A stretch of 64,000 bases of DNA. Origin: Leptobrachium leishanense. Its lineage: Eukaryota > Chordata > Amphibia > Anura > Megophryidae. This document shows, piece after piece, positions 24,967-35,954 of the stretch. The stretch spans positions 380,367,120 to 380,431,119 of the forward strand of contig CM019064.1 of assembly GCA_009667805.1 (NCBI GenBank), given 5' to 3'. Under the pieces are notes generated by a model. It did not search any database. It was given only the letters and a program-made list of their open reading frames with translations, and had not been told where the DNA came from. The position numbers and the translations under genes are program-made. Positions within the stretch are counted from its first letter, which is position 1. Each line of letters starts with the position of its first letter.

Positions 24967-25365
24967 TTTTTTAAAAAATTCTTTATTTTGAGTTTAGTAG
25001 CATAACAGCAAATGAATGTCGCACTTGGAGACATATAATCAGGAAAAGAGAGCCAGTAAAATAGCAAACACAACATTGCAAGATAACGACATCACAACGA
25101 AAGATAAGGAAAGAAAAAGGTGAAGGGGTCGGAAGCGATAGAGTCTGCAAGTAGGCCACGTGAGGGGCATTCATGCTAATTAGAAATAATAAAAGGGGGT
25201 GGGGAAGAATAGGCGAGGGGACTACCCTTATGAAGTGGTATTCCTGGCTCACTCCAACGACCCAACGGGGAACTGAAGGCCATGGAAGAGGCCACATGGC
25301 AGGGGAACCTGGGGCCAGAGGAAGCAATCAGAGCAGCGGTGTCCACTCCAGAGTTCTGTTCTTTT
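24967..25365 (-). mobile_element. L1-like LINE 3' end (5'-truncated)
   Basis: On the minus strand it ends with an A-rich tail (AAAATAAAGAATTTTTTAAA, complement of 24970-24993). The tail type resembles those at 29035, 31425 and 31815, which all belong to minus-strand L1-like insertions. Confidence 0.5.
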
Positions 25366-25659
25366 TTAACCCCTTACCACAGCGGGGTGTACTATGCCGT
25401 CCTGATGGCAGGAGGACTTTGAAGACACAGGGCTTACGCCCCGCTGTCTTCAATGGGGCCACCTTGGTCCCTCCCCGCAGCGTGCGGCTGTCATTGGGTA
25501 CATGGGGATGACCTGAACTCAGCCTGTCCACCTGCAGCTAATGACGCGCGTCAGCTGTGGGACGCAATCTGCGCCTCGCGACTGCACCTGTAAGCGAGGT
25601 GTACCTGTACGCATTTAGCCACCCTGACGGGCAACACCCGCCCATCGTTAAGGAGTTAA
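25366..25659. mobile_element. TTAA-flanked MITE (piggyBac/Kolobok-like ends)
   Basis: TTAACCCCTTACCAC at the left and, on the other strand, TTAACTCCTTAACGATGGGC at the right, with TTAA at both edges (25366-25369 and 25656-25659). GC-rich, with short internal hairpins, and non-coding. Confidence 0.6.
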
Positions 25660-26124
25660 ATAGCAGGGTTTTTTCTGTAACAGACCTTTTTATTATTATT
25701 CATAGGATCTTATATGTTAATTTCAGACATTTTATTTTAGTAGTTTTTTGTAACCAGCGTTTCAATTTTGACACTTTCAATCGTTTTGTTTTTTTTTACA
25801 CCCGTTTCTCAGCCTGTCTGCTTGGCGCTGTGTTCGGCAGATCGTCATCTCTTTTTGGACGCATTCGGCAGGTTTGTGGCGGATCATCTGGTGCATTTTT
25901 GGGATTTTTTTGGCCGTTATTGGATCGATCCGAAGTTTCTGATCGTATCAGCGGCAATTTTGTGGTGGATTTTTGGGGGTTTTGCGGCGGATTTTCGGGT
26001 CCATTCCCTGCACTCCTGGGACCCTGCAGTGAATGCTGTATTCACCGCAGGGTCGGGGAATTTGATTCCCCGAAGCGCGGGGAACGAGAGTCACAGACAT
26101 TTCGGTGCACTGTAAATAACCCCT

Positions 26125-26642
26125 ATAATGTTCATGATCATACTCACAAACACAAGACATCTAAAAGTTGTCTGTCCCTCTGAAGTTTTTTTTTTAATAC
26201 AATGCCCCTAAATTAATTGGGTAATAAGAGTAGGCCGTGTCAATATAATCAGTTGGCCATCATAGGTTGCAGAAACAGCTCACTCATGTTTCTATGCAAA
26301 CAGAACAGCACAAGAAGAACTAAAAGCACTCCTGACGAACCTTGATGGGTGAAGCGTGCGTTGAGTGAAAGCAGAGCTAGGGACAAACTTAAAAATCATT
26401 ATTTTGGGTTATTTAGCTAGCACTCGGTTTGACAACAGGACATACCATGGTCCTGTACTGAAAATCGCATTAATGACCAGATGTTTTAATCTTTGTATCG
26501 AGTACTAGGGAATTTACTTATATTTATAATGTATTTTGCCAGGAAGGATACCTTGAGTGATGCTAGATATATAAGAGGTCTATGATTATTTGTCACCTAC
26601 TATCTGAAATAGTACTCCGATATACAGATATATATATATATA
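26125..26642. other. unclassified, with a LINE-tail fragment and (TA)n
   Basis: Holds the hammerhead-like motif at 26326, a LINE-tail fragment (TATTTTGCCAGGAAGGATAC at about 26530) and a (TA)n run before the Tc1 element. Confidence 0.4.
26326..26368 (+). ncRNA. hammerhead-ribozyme-like motif, eroded
   Basis: CACTC (stem I), CTGACGA (canonical core form CUGANGA), ACC-TTGAT-GGGT (stem II), GAAG in place of GAAA, then GCGTT and GAGTG closing stem I. The GAAG change would weaken or abolish cleavage. Probably a relic of a Penelope-like element. Confidence 0.4.
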
Positions 26643-27732
26643 TACATTATATTGCCAAAAGTATTCGCTCACCTGCCTTGACTCGCATATGAATTTAAGT
26701 GACATCCCATTCCTACTCCATAGGGTTCAATATGACGTCGGTCCACCCTTTGCAGCTATAACAGCTTCAACTCTTCTGGGAAGGCTGTCCACAAGGTTTA
26801 GGAGTGTGTTTATGGGAATTTTTGACCATTCTTTCAGAAGCGCATTTGTGAGGTCACACACTGATGTTGGACGAGGAGGCCTGGCTGTCAGTCTCCGCTC
26901 TAATTCATTCCAAAGATGTCCCATCGGGTTGAGGACAGGACTCTGTGCAGGCCAGTCAAGTTCATCCATACCAGACTCTGTCATCCATGTCTTTATGGAC
27001 CTTGCTTTATGCACTGGTGCACAGTCATGTTGGAAGAGGAAAGGGCCAGCTCCCCCCACCAAACTTTACACTTGGCACAATGCAGTCAGACAAGTACCGT
27101 TCTCCTGGCAACCACCAAACACAGACTCGTCCATCAGATTTCCAGATGGAGAAGCTCGATTCGTCACTCCAGAGAACGTGTCTCCACTGCTCTAGAGTAC
27201 AGTGGTGGCGTGCATTGCACTTAGTAATGTATGGCTTGGATGCAGCTGCTCGGCCATGGAAACCCATTCCATGAAGCTCTCTGCACACTGTTCTTGAGCG
27301 AATCTGAAGGCCACATGAAGTTTGGAGGTCTGTAGCGATTGACTCTGCAGAAAGTTGGCGATGTCTTCGCACTATGCGCCTCAGCATCCGCTGACCCCGC
27401 TCCGTCAGTTTACGTGGCCTACCACTTCGTGGCTGAGTTGCTGTCGTTTCCAAACACCTCCATGTTCTTATAATACAGCTGACAGTTGACTGTGGAATAT
27501 TTAGGAGCGAGGAAATTTCACGACTGGATATGTTGCACAGGTGGCATCCTATCACAGTTCCACGCTGGAATTCACTGAGCTCCTGAGAGCGACCCATTCT
27601 GTCACAAATGTTTGTAAAAACAGTCTGCATGCCTAGGTGCTTGATTTTATATACCTGTTTCCATGGAGTGATTGGAACACCTGATTCTGATTATTTGGAT
27701 GGGTGAGTGAATACTTTTGGCAATATAGTGTA
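26643..27732 (-). mobile_element. Tc1-like transposon, internally deleted
   Basis: TA dinucleotides are at both edges (26643-26644 and 27731-27732). The ends CATTATATTGCCAAAAGTAT and CACTATATTGCCAAAAGTAT are near-identical inverted repeats of at least 30 bp. It encloses a broken transposase gene on the minus strand. Confidence 0.85.
26727..27630 (-). pseudogene. Tc1 transposase, deleted and lacking catalytic Glu
   Basis: The N-terminal frame (27630-27025) carries the helix-turn-helix region (SSLLNIPQSTVSCIIRTW), the SGRPRKLT hook and the first catalytic Asp in LWSDESSF. It then runs out at a KFGGG block. The C-terminal frame (27062-26727) resumes at GPFLFQHDCAPVHK (second Asp) and WPAQSPVLNPMGHLWNELE. 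About 50 residues between the two blocks are deleted with a frame change, and the third catalytic residue, Glu in NPIE, is Gly here (NPMG). The protein cannot be an active DDE transposase. Confidence 0.85.
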
Positions 27733-28424
27733 TATATGTTTTTCTTGTTTTTTTTTCGTGCTGTTCTGTCTGCTTTGTTTGCACTTTTATATTGACATGG
27801 CCTACACTTATGACCACGGCCCTGAATTCACTGCAGGGTCGATGAATCTGATTCCTCGAAGTGTAGGGAATGAAACAGCACCAAAATTGGTGCTCTTGAA
27901 TAACACTGATTATGTAAAAATCCAGTAAAATATTTGCGCCAACCACCTGAATGGCATCATTACCATAGCCTGTCTGTCCTTCCAGGTTTTTATAAAGCTT
28001 ACCGGGTATCGGTTTGGGCTTACAGCTGAAACATCTTCCCGTGCCATCCAGCTTCTAAGCTCGTAGCAGGTTCTGTATTTTTCTTTGGGCTCTAAGGCTT
28101 CTGTTTTAGAAAATTGCATTTGTAGCAAAACAATTACACTATGCGGACAAAGTATCTGGACACCCAATCATTGCACAAAAAAGAGAGTTTTATGACCGTC
28201 ATTCAACCTATTCATTAACAGGTTATTCATTAACAGGACTATACACAGGACACGAGGTTACCCATTTAGACTGGACGAAAGTAAATTCACCCTAAAGCAT
28301 AGGAAGGGTTATTTTACGGTGAGAATAACAATGCTGTGGAATTCTCTGCCTGTTTAGGTGTTTGGGTCAGAGACTGTCCAGACCTTTACACAACGACTGG
28401 ATGACTTCCTGCAAAACCATAATA
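27733..28424. other. repeat fragments, no gene
   Basis: 27780-27915 resembles the right part of the element ending at 26124 (CACTGCAGGGTCGATGAATC, TTGAATAACACTGATT). 28136-28170 (ACACTATGCGGACAAAGTAT, then CTGGACACCC) looks like one end of another Tc1 family. Confidence 0.45.
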
Positions 28425-29004
28425 TTAACCCCTTAGTGACCGGGCGGTTTTACACAAATCCGTCCTTTAGTGACCGCTGCTGTTTTTACGTTTCTGTGCT
28501 GTTTGTGTTTACGTCAAATTTTCCTCTTACTCGTTTATGCAACCCACACATATTTTACACGGTTTTTCTTGTCATTAAATGGACTTTCTAAAGATACCAT
28601 TTTGTTCATCATTTCATATAATTTACTATTAAAAAAATTGTGAAATATGACAAAAAAATTGAAAAAACACCACTTTTTCGAACTTTGACCCCCAAAATTT
28701 CTTATGGATCAACATTCGTCAAAAAAATTTAATTCCTTAGTAGTTTCTAAATTTAGTCCTGAGTTTATCAATACCCAATGTTTACATATTCCTCGCTTTT
28801 GTCCTTATCTTATGCAACAATAAGTGAAAGTAGCACCTTGCCATTTCCAAAGAGTTTATTTTCAAAACTAGTGATAGTGACATTGTAACACTGATATCTG
28901 TCACTAATTCCTGAATAACCCTTCACATATACATTTTAAAGTACACAAATCAAGGTATTAAACTTGGGGTATTTTGACTCTTTCCATGCCACCATTTTAC
29001 CACA

Positions 29005-30858
29005 AAAGTTTTGTTTTTTTTCTTTCAAAATTTTTTTATTTTGAAGAGAGTCAGCAGTGAATCATACAATTAAATAATAAATGGTCTCGCAGGGCCAAAC
29101 AATAAACATCACTGAATAATAACATGGGGGGGGGGAAGGTGGACAGACACCCCAAAAAAAAAAAAGGGGGGGTGGGAAGAATGGAAAAGGTGGCAAAGGC
29201 CAAATGTGTGACTGTCCTGGCGCACTCCCAAAGGTACGAGGTACCGTAGGAGGCCATGGACATGTGCAGGTCACAAAGGCCGGGGTACTTGAGGGCCAAG
29301 TGCGGCAGACAGAGCCATGGTGGCCGCCACAGTGGCACGCCCCAAGTTGCCCCAACGCCAAAGAAAAAAAAAAAAAACAACATGGGAAAGGGAGGAAAGA
29401 AGGGTGTGAAATGGGGTCAACAAAATAGCATACTCAGCTATAATATCAAGAGTCATCTCAAAAGAGGACTTCATCATAATAAAAAGAAAAGAAAAGACAG
29501 CTCAAAGGAAACTCGGCATAAGAGAATAAAATCAAAATCGAGAGTCAACTTAAAGGGGATTCAACATAAGGAAAAGTGTGTCCTCAAATAAACAGTTATC
29601 CAGAGATGGATCTGGTCGGGAACCGCCATATCAGAAGGGAAAGACAGTCCTTTTTAACCCGTGTCCCTCCAAAGGGTAGGATGAGTGTCAACGTCTGGTT
29701 TAGCGAGGCCGGAATACGCAGCCCACCTCAGTCGAGTGATCCCGAGCAGGGCCTGCAGCTCCGGTGGCCCCCGAGCCACCCAGCTATTCACGCTGTCGCC
29801 CTTCTGAAACATGTCCGGGAGCATCCACTGAGTAAGAGCCTGGGCGAGAGATCTAGGCTGCTTCTTCACGGCTGACAAAGGGGGGGGGCACCTCTTCAAC
29901 CTCCGAAAGGGATCACCAGGCCTCTCCATCTTCCCTGCTGACATAACGCCCTCCGGCACTCCGTGAGCGCTGTGCATCCCCGATCCACATCGTGGTGTCG
30001 TCCCATCCACCAGTGAGGTTACCGGCAGGCTCCGGGGCACAAAGTCGGCATTCACACCCTGTGTGACAGTAGGCTCCTGCAAGGCTGCGCAACCTCGCGC
30101 GTCAGCCACCCGTACAAAGGCTCCAGGCTCGACACTGCTAGGGATATCCGCACGTCTGCAACCCCGCAATGCCTCCGTGATGCGCCTCATCTCGCGTCAG
30201 CGGGAGCCCGTCGTCCTCCATCCCCAACAGCAGATTCTCCAGGCTCAAGAGCGCAGCCTCCAGGCCAATTCCAGGGGAAAGCTGTGGGACTTCCATCTGC
30301 CGCCTCGTGTGTGGTCCAGCCCCCCCCTTCACCAGGTCAGCTGTAGTGGCCGGGAGACGGGGACCCTCCGTATCCTCAGCCCTCATCATCTAGGTAGGGA
30401 GAAGGTATCGGGGGTAGCCGAGGCACCTCGGCGTGGAGCTAGGCCCCAAGATGGCCGCCCAGGGAACTCGCCGGTCGGGAAACACGCAGGGCCGCCGGCC
30501 CCAGTAACTCAGCTGGAAGTGACCAGGCTCCCCCGAGGCGAGGGAATATGGGTTCAGTCGCCCTAGCGGGATCCTCAGGAATACTGCAGGGAGACAGAAG
30601 GAGCCCAGAAGTAGGCCTGAAAATGGCCACCGGCAGCACCCAGCCACAGGAGAAATGTCCGATAAGAGTCTCTGGTCCGGAGGGGGGGGACAAAGCAGGC
30701 TCCGGACAACTCACCCCCGGTGACCGGCTGCCCAGGGAATTCAGGAGCGAAAAATCAAAGCGGTAAAGTCAGCTAAATGTCCTGTATAGAGTAGGCATAG
30801 ACGGAGCTCCATCAGAACACGTCTTGTTCCCCTCACTGCCGGCCACGCCCCCCTTGAT
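29005..30858 (-). mobile_element. L1-like insertion, non-autonomous, coding unclear
   Basis: The minus strand starts with AGGGGGGCGTGGCCGGCAGT (complement of 30840-30859), the GGGGGGCG(G/T) start shared by the other L1-like copies here. It ends in an A-rich tail after GGCCCTGCGAGACC (about 29084-29097) and CTTCAAAATAAAAAAATTTT. A minus frame of 178 codons (30190-29654) has no motif I recognise; ORF1 or ORF2 domains are not visible. It is either an L1-derived non-autonomous element or a rearranged copy. Confidence 0.5.
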
Positions 30859-31394
30859 TTTTTTTTTAATGCAATTTAAAAATACATGTACTGTGAACTT
30901 TAAGGTTTACTGCCAAAAAGCACCCCAAAATATGTTCAGCAATATCTTATGAGTAAATTGATACCACCCATGTATAGGTATGTTGGGTAATTTGGGGGCT
31001 AATAGGCCTTATTTGGATGGTGCGCATTTCAGTTTTCCAACTTGGAATTTTCACATTTCGTCATCATCTACCCATGTCCTATTTGGGACATTTGTGAAGC
31101 CGGACAGAGTAATTTACCCCCATCAAACCATATATTTTTAGAAAGGGCACACCCTAGGGTACTTCAAAGAGTTGTATTTTAACACTTTCCATGCACTAGC
31201 TCTTTGTCAAACTTTCAGGTAGTCACTTTTTGTGTTATTTTTTCACACACATTGTACTTTAGGCATGAATTGTCAAATCCAGTTATGGCTTACTGCCAAA
31301 AAACACCCCAAAATATGTTCAGCAACGTCTTCTGAGTAAAGTGATACCACCCATATATAGATTTGTTGGGTTGTTTTTGGGGAGCTACGCCAAT

Positions 31395-31800
31395 CTTTTT
31401 TTTTTATTATTATTTGAAAATTTTTATTTGGTGAAAAAAGTCATCTTACAACCAAGTAGAAAGTGAGGGCCTCGCAGGGCCTCGTCTGGTCATCAATAAC
31501 ATCATAGCTTAAGGAAAATAACAAACGCAGCAAGTGAAAATTCACGAATGTCCTCAAGGAAAGTCACACATAAAAAACAACAGCGCACGTGGCGACAAAA
31601 ACCATAAATGCAAAATGTCGCCTGAGGGCAGCTAAATGTCAGCTAAGCATCCCGAATTGGGGGTCTCATCAAAAACAGTAAATTGAAGGTAACAAAAAAA
31701 AACAAAATATCAGCAAGGGGGGGGGGCATCTATATAATCAAAAGGCTCGGCACCACGATATACGGCAGGGATGCCGATCCACCTGTTGTTTAGCAAAAAG
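31395..31800 (-). mobile_element. L1-like 3' end (5'-truncated)
   Basis: The minus strand has GGCCCTGCGAGGCCCTC followed by an A-rich tail (CCAAATAAAAATTTTC, complement near 31420). The same tail plan is seen at 29.0 kb. Confidence 0.45.
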
Positions 31801-31810
31801 GCATAAGATT

Positions 31811-33640
31811 TTTATTTTGCAAGCAGATGGTCACGTATCGACCAGCAAAGATGGCCTCACTTGGCCAAACATCACACTCACATAAGAAACACTGTAAGAG
31901 AAAAGAAACATCAGCTGTAGAAAATAAAAAAAATACAGAAAAAGAGTATAATAGTAGCAGAATAACGCATAGCTCAACAGCGATAATACCTCATCTCCAA
32001 AAGGAGAGCCAAAAGTGTCTCTGGGAAAATGAAAAAAAAAAAGGGGGGGAAATACACTCAGGATGGCAGTCCAGATATCGGTGTGCAGCAAGGTGAGACA
32101 GCACGCTCAACAGGAGCAAGGTACAAAGAGAAGTCATGGAAAAGCTCTCAACCCGGGGGGGTGGCAACTCGGTCCGGGGCCAGTCCCATTCCCATAGGCT
32201 TCGGCCGGGTCGGCGATGGTACAGGGTACATTCTCGTGGGTCACTACAAGGGAACCAGCCAAGCCCCAACGGTACCAAAACCCTTTGAGACGGAGGAAAG
32301 CCGTTACCTCTCTGTATCGGTGACGTGCCATCAGGGTCACGCATGGGAGGTCGTGGTAGAGGGTAAGCTTTGCGTCTTCAAACTGTACTCCCGCCTGTGC
32401 ACCCGGGGCCGACATAATCCTCGACTTGGTAGTGGCATCCGAAGTTACTGCTATGACATCCCGCGAGGCAGCCAGTGGTGCCGCTGCGGCCTTTCGGATC
32501 CGGTATACAGTGCTGAAGGTCCCCGGCCCCTTGTCGGACTGCCCCGACAACTGGAGAGCCATGCGGTTGACATATGGGAGCAGGTCAGGCGGTGGTACCG
32601 ACTCCGGGACGCCGCAAATTCTGACATTGCGTTTCCGATGTCTAGTCTCGAGGGCCTCCACGGTGCGGGTCAGCAGATCTACTTGGGAGCGGAGGTCACT
32701 CACTTGGTGTAAGAGGACAACCTGTTCCTCCGACAGGTCAGAGGTTTGTGCCTGAGCCGCCACCACTTGTGCACGTACTGTCTCCACTTCGGCCCGCACC
32801 CCTGAAATCTCTGTTGTCCACAAGGACCTGATCTCCGCGATGAAGTTACGGTAATCCGCCATCGTAGTGGGGCGCATATCGTCCGGGGACACAGTAGGAG
32901 CGGACGTGGAGCAGGAAGGGGACCTCCCCACAGCCGGGGGGAGACTCGCCTGACCTGGGGCGTCCGCGACTCGCCGCCGCAGCCTTGGCTCCCGGGAAAC
33001 CGAGGACAGCGTCGAGCCGTCTCCGTCCGAGAGTGACAAATCCACTTCAGAATAGTCCACCGAAGGGTCGGGGACAGGCACCGAGGACCCTAGAGGTGCT
33101 GCCGCCAGGACCTTCCTCTTCTTTTGGGCTCTCTTCCGCGCAACCGGACCCTGATCCTTCACTCGGGACGCCGGTGACAGCCAGCTAAGCTCAGGTCCAT
33201 TCCCCAGGGACCTGGTGTCATCTCCGTCCTCAGAGGAGCAATAGCCCTGGGGGGTGTAGGAGTGGAGGGTCGCTCCGGTGGTGGAGCGCCTGCTGCTCAG
33301 GGAGTCTCTAATGTCCTGTTGTCGAGCACCCTCTGACCCGGGATGCAGCTTCTGGGACTTCTTCTCCATTGCAGGGCCGAGGTGGAAGCTCCGCCGCTGG
33401 GCCGATGGAGCAGGAAACTCCCCGGCTCCGTCCGGATGATCGTGTCTGCTAGGCCCGAAACCCGTCGGAGTGGTTCTAGGCCGGCAAGCTCTCGGAAAAC
33501 CGCAGCGTCAGGACCTTCGAATAGGCAGCGTGTGACAGGATGGCCGCAGAAAACAGCGTAAATAGATAAAACCTCAGAGGAAGCTCCTCAGCATGCGGCC
33601 ATTCATGTCCCTCGCTAGCTCCGCCCCCCACTACGCCAAT
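31811..33640 (-). mobile_element. ORF1-only L1-like element
   Basis: 5' end GTGGGGGGCGGAGCTAGCGA (minus strand, complement of 33617-33636). One complete ORF1, then about 300 bp and an A-rich tail (GCAAAATAAAAATCTTATGC, complement near 31815). There is no endonuclease or reverse transcriptase between ORF1 and the tail. It therefore resembles half-L1 (HAL1-like) elements that move with enzymes supplied in trans. Confidence 0.6.
32134..33369 (-). CDS. L1/Tx1-type ORF1 protein, intact
   Basis: A 411-residue frame without breaks. L1 ORF1 proteins are RNA-binding chaperones that coat the element RNA in the cytoplasm. Visible parts: a basic, Ser/Pro-rich N-terminus (KRAQKKRK near residue 80), then a coiled coil (about residues 170-245, heptads such as VVLLHQVSDLRSQVDLL). 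An RRM-type start RKRNVRICGVPES follows at about 248-260, then a C-terminal part with YRIRKAAAAP and LMARHRYREVTAFLR. It lies on the minus strand just inside the 5' end at about 33640. ORF2 is absent. The assignment rests on domain order and the RNVRI.GVPE motif. Confidence 0.75.
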   Translation of the reverse strand: MEKKSQKLHPGSEGARQQDIRDSLSSRRSTTGATLHSYTPQGYCSSEDGDDTRSLGNGPELSWLSPASRVKDQGPVARKRAQKKRKVLAAAPLGSSVPVPDPSVDYSEVDLSLSDGDGSTLSSVSREPRLRRRVADAPGQASLPPAVGRSPSCSTSAPTVSPDDMRPTTMADYRNFIAEIRSLWTTEISGVRAEVETVRAQVVAAQAQTSDLSEEQVVLLHQVSDLRSQVDLLTRTVEALETRHRKRNVRICGVPESVPPPDLLPYVNRMALQLSGQSDKGPGTFSTVYRIRKAAAAPLAASRDVIAVTSDATTKSRIMSAPGAQAGVQFEDAKLTLYHDLPCVTLMARHRYREVTAFLRLKGFWYRWGLAGSLVVTHENVPCTIADPAEAYGNGTGPGPSCHPPGLRAFP

Positions 33641-34277
33641 ATTCTGACATGTGCGTGTCATTTTTCTAATTTGACATATCTTCTTTGCTGATCTTTTTAG
33701 GGGCCTTTTTACATACCCCAATTTTTTTTATTGCAATGAACGTGCATATATTTGGTAAGCTAACACCACAAAGTATTGTAAATGGAGTGTTTTTAATGCC
33801 ATGGATGCAACCGTTTGCCCCAAACAAATTGGATACTGTTTGATGGTCATTTTTTCATTTTTACACCCACATTAGTTTTGGACTGTGATTTAGGAGACAC
33901 TGTTATCGGTTACTGCATGAAAACTCTCCAGGTTGTTTTCTGCAAGGTCTCCTGAGTACACCCATGCCCCCCATGCATAGGTTTGCCAGGATTTTGGGAC
34001 GGTTCAAATACAATTTTTATGACTTTGTCATTGGAGTTGAAATTGAGATTATTTCTTCAGCTAGGCCTAGCTTTGGTTTTGGGTCTACCGCATACCCCAG
34101 TTTGAATTATTGCCAGAAAAGTGTTTATATTTGAAATGTTGACACCCCAAGGTATTGCATATGGAGTGCTTTGATGCCATGGATGCAACGGTTTTAGCCC
34201 AAAACATTTGAGAAGTTGTGTGGCGGTAATTTTTCGATTTTCAGATTTTTACGCCCACATTAGATTTGGACTGTGAT
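33641..34277. repeat. decayed host repeat, no gene
   Basis: Continuation of the 28.4 kb repeat. The pair 33745-33905 / 34120-34290 is an imperfect direct repeat about 380 bp apart. Confidence 0.45.
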
Positions 34278-35015
34278 TTAGGAGACACTGTTGTGTCGTG
34301 AGATAGCTTTATTGGTAAGATTGTAATCTAACACAAAAGGTAGAGATCCAATATCACTATTGGAATGTGATTTATATTGCAAAAGAGTGGTCCTATCTAT
34401 TTTGGAGACTTCATTGCGCACAGAAAGGAGTTGACTCCTTCCATATCCCTTGGCCGAAAAATCCTCAATTAATCTCTGGGATTGGGACATAAAAAGGTTC
34501 ATCTCGGTGCAGTTCCTTCGTATTCGTGTCATCTGTCCCTTAGGGACTGCCTTTAACCAGGGAGGGTAATGATGACTTGTGACATCAATAAAGCCATTAA
34601 CCTTTACATCTTTGAAATGAGTACTAGTCTCTATATGACCCTCTTTCACATAGAGGTTGAGATCTAAATCATTGACTTGTTCGTTACTAATATTATATTC
34701 AAGTTTAATGCCCAAGGAATTCTGATTGAGGTGATTAATGAAATCTTCAAGATGAGGCTTGGTGCCCCTCCAGATGATAAGTATATCGTCTATGTAGCGT
34801 TTATAGAGGACGAGGCTCGAGCCCCAGCCGTGCCCTGTCCATACCGCACTGTTCTCCCAGTGCGCCATGAACAGATTGGCATAGCTGGGGGCGAACCTCG
34901 TCCCCATTGCTGTGCCATGCGTTTGTAAGTAATATGTATCATGGTACCAAAAGTAATTGTTATGTAAAATCAGACGTATCCCTTCCAGAATGAAGTCAAT
35001 CTGTTCGTCTGCAGA
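34278..35015 (-). pseudogene. Penelope-like reverse transcriptase fragment
   Basis: The minus strand encodes RT fingers and palm of a Penelope-like element. Upstream in the same frame is YFWYHDTYYLQTHGTAMGTR, then FAPSYANLFM, the catalytic motif YKRYIDDILIIW, LEDFINHLNQNS and NDLDLNLYV. The open part 34907-34278 is 209 codons, and the frame stays open to about 35015. The N-terminal RT region and the C-terminal GIY-YIG nuclease are missing, so it is a truncated copy. The YIDD residues are intact. Confidence 0.85.
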
Positions 35016-35900
35016 ACGGCAGGAGAAACGCGTTTCGGTCTTTTTCCCTTATTCTTTGTATTTATTTGTTTATATTTGGATTAAATTTCCCCTGTTTTTA
35101 TACTTTTATGTTTTTATTCATTTTTTATTTGCCATATTTAATATCCACCATTACCTTTTGACCATCTGAGATCCAGGAACCTGCGCTCCCGATATCCACC
35201 AAGTCTCAAGAAGGGTGAGACCTACCTAAAATGGTCTGAGGCCTTATCTACTGAGCCACTCTAATAAGAGGCTCCATACCACGTGAGTGTGCCATTGCTT
35301 TTTTGTTATACAACATTAACATAGCAATATTACGCTATACATCCTTTATTTTGTCCGAGGTCACATTTGTGCCACTCCACCATTCCGGCCAAGAAAGAGT
35401 GTATACAAGTATAAGAAGCGTGATAACAACCATTGAATTCTGTGGGTGAAGCCCCCCCTCTCAAGTGGCTTGCAGGCGCTGACAAGAGAGCCTCACAGGC
35501 TCCACCTCTGTATATGTGCTTGTTGTTTTTTCTACCGGTCCATACTTGAGATGAGTACACTCTTTGTATTTTACCTCTAAACACCTGGTGAGAGTGTTGT
35601 TATTGTTTTGCGCTCCCTGATCTGCCTCTTTGGCATATCCCTTTTTCTCTACTGTATCTGTGGGTGAGGAATACACCCATTGGTGAGCTGCAACTATCCT
35701 TTTGTGTATTTTTTAGCGCCATATTAACATCTTTTACCCATTCATTTGGGTTCCTCTGTTTTTTTCACACTCACATTATCTCATGCAGCAGGGCTGGGTG
35801 TAGTATTTACAGAGCCAGGTGCAAGGTAAAATGCGGGGCCACTTTTTCTTTGAAAAACGTTTGAATACCAATTTCAGAAAACAACTATTAAATCAGTTTT
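35016..35900. other. no gene; possible Penelope flank
   Basis: GAGAAACGCGTTTCGGTC at 35023-35040 recalls the GAAACGCG word of Penelope hammerheads, but no CUGANGA core is paired with it. Nothing else is recognised. Confidence 0.35.
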
Positions 35901-35909
35901 TGTGTGAGA

Positions 35910-35954
35910 TATATATATATATATATATATCTCCATTCTACACACACACACACC
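35910..35954. repeat. (AT)n and (CA)n microsatellites
   Basis: An AT run (about 35909-35930) is followed by a CA run (35941-35953). Confidence 0.85.

Larger units (their letters stand above)
24537..26124. mobile_element. CAGGGTTATTC-family element with two nested insertions
   Basis: Left end CAGGGTTATTCACAGAGATCC, right end GTAAATAACCCCT, flanked by ATA on both sides (24534-24536 and 26125-26127). The interior shares the TTCAGACATTTTA..TAGTTTTTTGTAACCAGCG block (25724-25760) with the 0.9 kb MITEs. Two later insertions split it: an L1-like 3' end (24967-25365) and a TTAA element (25366-25659). Frames within 25.5-26.2 kb are not recognised genes. Confidence 0.65.
28425..34290. repeat. long decayed TTAACCCC-type repeat, several insertions
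   Basis: Begins TTAACCCCTTAGTGACCGGG (28427). Non-inserted segments contain internal, imperfect direct repeats. CACCCCAAAATATGTTCAGC occurs at about 30922 and 31301, and CCATGGATGCAAC with GGACTGTGATTTAGGAGACA occurs near 33800-33905 and 34177-34290. It is interrupted by L1-like insertions at about 29005-30858 and 31395-33640. No coding capacity is recognised in the host repeat. Confidence 0.5.

Noticed and set aside
25557..26183. 208-codon + strand frame
   Set aside because: It crosses the edge of a TTAA MITE and the interior of a non-coding repeat; no conserved motif.
29654..30190. 178-codon minus-strand frame in the L1-like insertion
   Set aside because: No ORF1 or other motif could be seen; kept only as a note in the element entry.
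32029..32712. 227-codon + strand frame
   Set aside because: It is antisense to the L1-type ORF1 on the minus strand, whose coiled-coil and RRM motifs are clear.
35016..35045. Hammerhead candidate near GAAACGCGTTTCGG
   Set aside because: No CUGANGA core or pairing stems could be found on either strand.
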